From Norana najaformis (taxonomy: Eukaryota > Annelida > Clitellata > Crassiclitellata > Hormogastridae), in contig OZ029928.1 in assembly GCA_964023275.1 (NCBI GenBank), forward strand, positions 20,459,535-20,523,534: DNA of 64,000 nt. The letters are read 5' to 3'. Under the pieces are notes generated by a model. It made no database searches. It saw only the letters and a program-made list of their open reading frames with translations, and was not told where the DNA came from. A program made the position numbers and the translations under genes. Of the stretch, positions 63,704 to 64,000 are shown piece after piece (positions within the stretch are counted from its first letter, which is position 1; every line of letters starts with the position of its first letter).

Positions 63704-64000
63704 GGTTAGGGTTAGGGTTAGGGTTAGGGTTAGGGTTAGGGTTAGGGTTAGGGTTAGGGTTAGGGTTAGGGTTAGGGTTAGGGTTAGGGTTAGGGTTAGG
63801 GTTAGGGTTAGGGTTAGGGTTAGGGTTAGGGTTAGGGTTAGGGTTAGGGTTAGGGTTAGGGTTAGGGTTAGGGTTAGGGTTAGGGTTAGGGTTAGGGTTA
63901 GGGTTAGGGTTAGGGTTAGGGTTAGGGTTAGGGTTAGGGTTAGGGTTAGGGTTAGGGTTAGGGTTAGGGTTAGGGTTAGGGTTAGGGTTAGGGTTAGGGT
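63341..64000 (+). repeat. Telomeric (TTAGGG)n array, about 110 copies, running off the window
   Basis: Uniform TTAGGG units in the orientation expected for a right-hand chromosome end. A single TTTAGGG variant occurs near 63680. The vertebrate-type hexamer, the ancestral metazoan telomere, argues against most insects and nematodes. Confidence 0.98.

Overview
This is a chromosome-end window from an animal nuclear genome. Genes are split by GT-AG introns, LINEs, SINEs and microsatellites are abundant, and the right edge is a long TTAGGG array of metazoan type. I infer a non-vertebrate, probably a lophotrochozoan such as a mollusc or annelid, from the retroelement types and compact intron sizes. 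That placement is tentative.

Three conserved genes can be assembled exon by exon with every splice phase matching. ALG3 (ER mannosyltransferase, 421 aa, 9 exons) lies on the minus strand at 8323-14123. eIF4G (translation initiation scaffold, 1709 aa, 25 coding exons) lies on the plus strand at 20434-42125. PDE6D (prenyl-binding protein delta, 146 aa, 6 exons including a 26-nt microexon) lies on the minus strand at 46730-52398. ALG3 and eIF4G are divergently arranged, as I recall also for human ALG3 and EIF4G1 at 3q27. eIF4G and PDE6D converge. The three genes act in unrelated processes (N-glycosylation, translation initiation, trafficking of lipidated proteins).

Layout. 1-8.3 kb: LINE tails, a 65-copy CCTG array, a 33-bp minisatellite and simple repeats, plus a candidate minus-strand gene whose first exon starts with the dual-acylation motif MGCGQSK. 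8.3-14.1 kb: ALG3. 14.1-20.4 kb: nested retroelements, including a nearly intact L2/CR1-like ORF2, then the eIF4G promoter. 20.4-42.4 kb: eIF4G, with a piggyBac-like relic, two tRNA-derived SINEs and a decayed LINE in its introns. 42.4-52.4 kb: intergenic DNA and PDE6D. 52.4-64 kb: subtelomere, with retroelement tails, a 21-bp satellite that changes orientation in the middle, degenerate minisatellites, a foldback element, a degenerate CCCTAA array in inverted orientation and finally the TTAGGG array.

The most interesting signals are: a possible alternative eIF4G promoter in intron 5, whose ATG-G sits exactly on a splice donor in phase with exon 6; a 66-bp minisatellite in eIF4G intron 24 grown from the exon-intron boundary, so that every unit carries a copy of the splice donor; a SINE whose tail resembles the tail of the local LINE; and the inverted organisation of the subtelomere.
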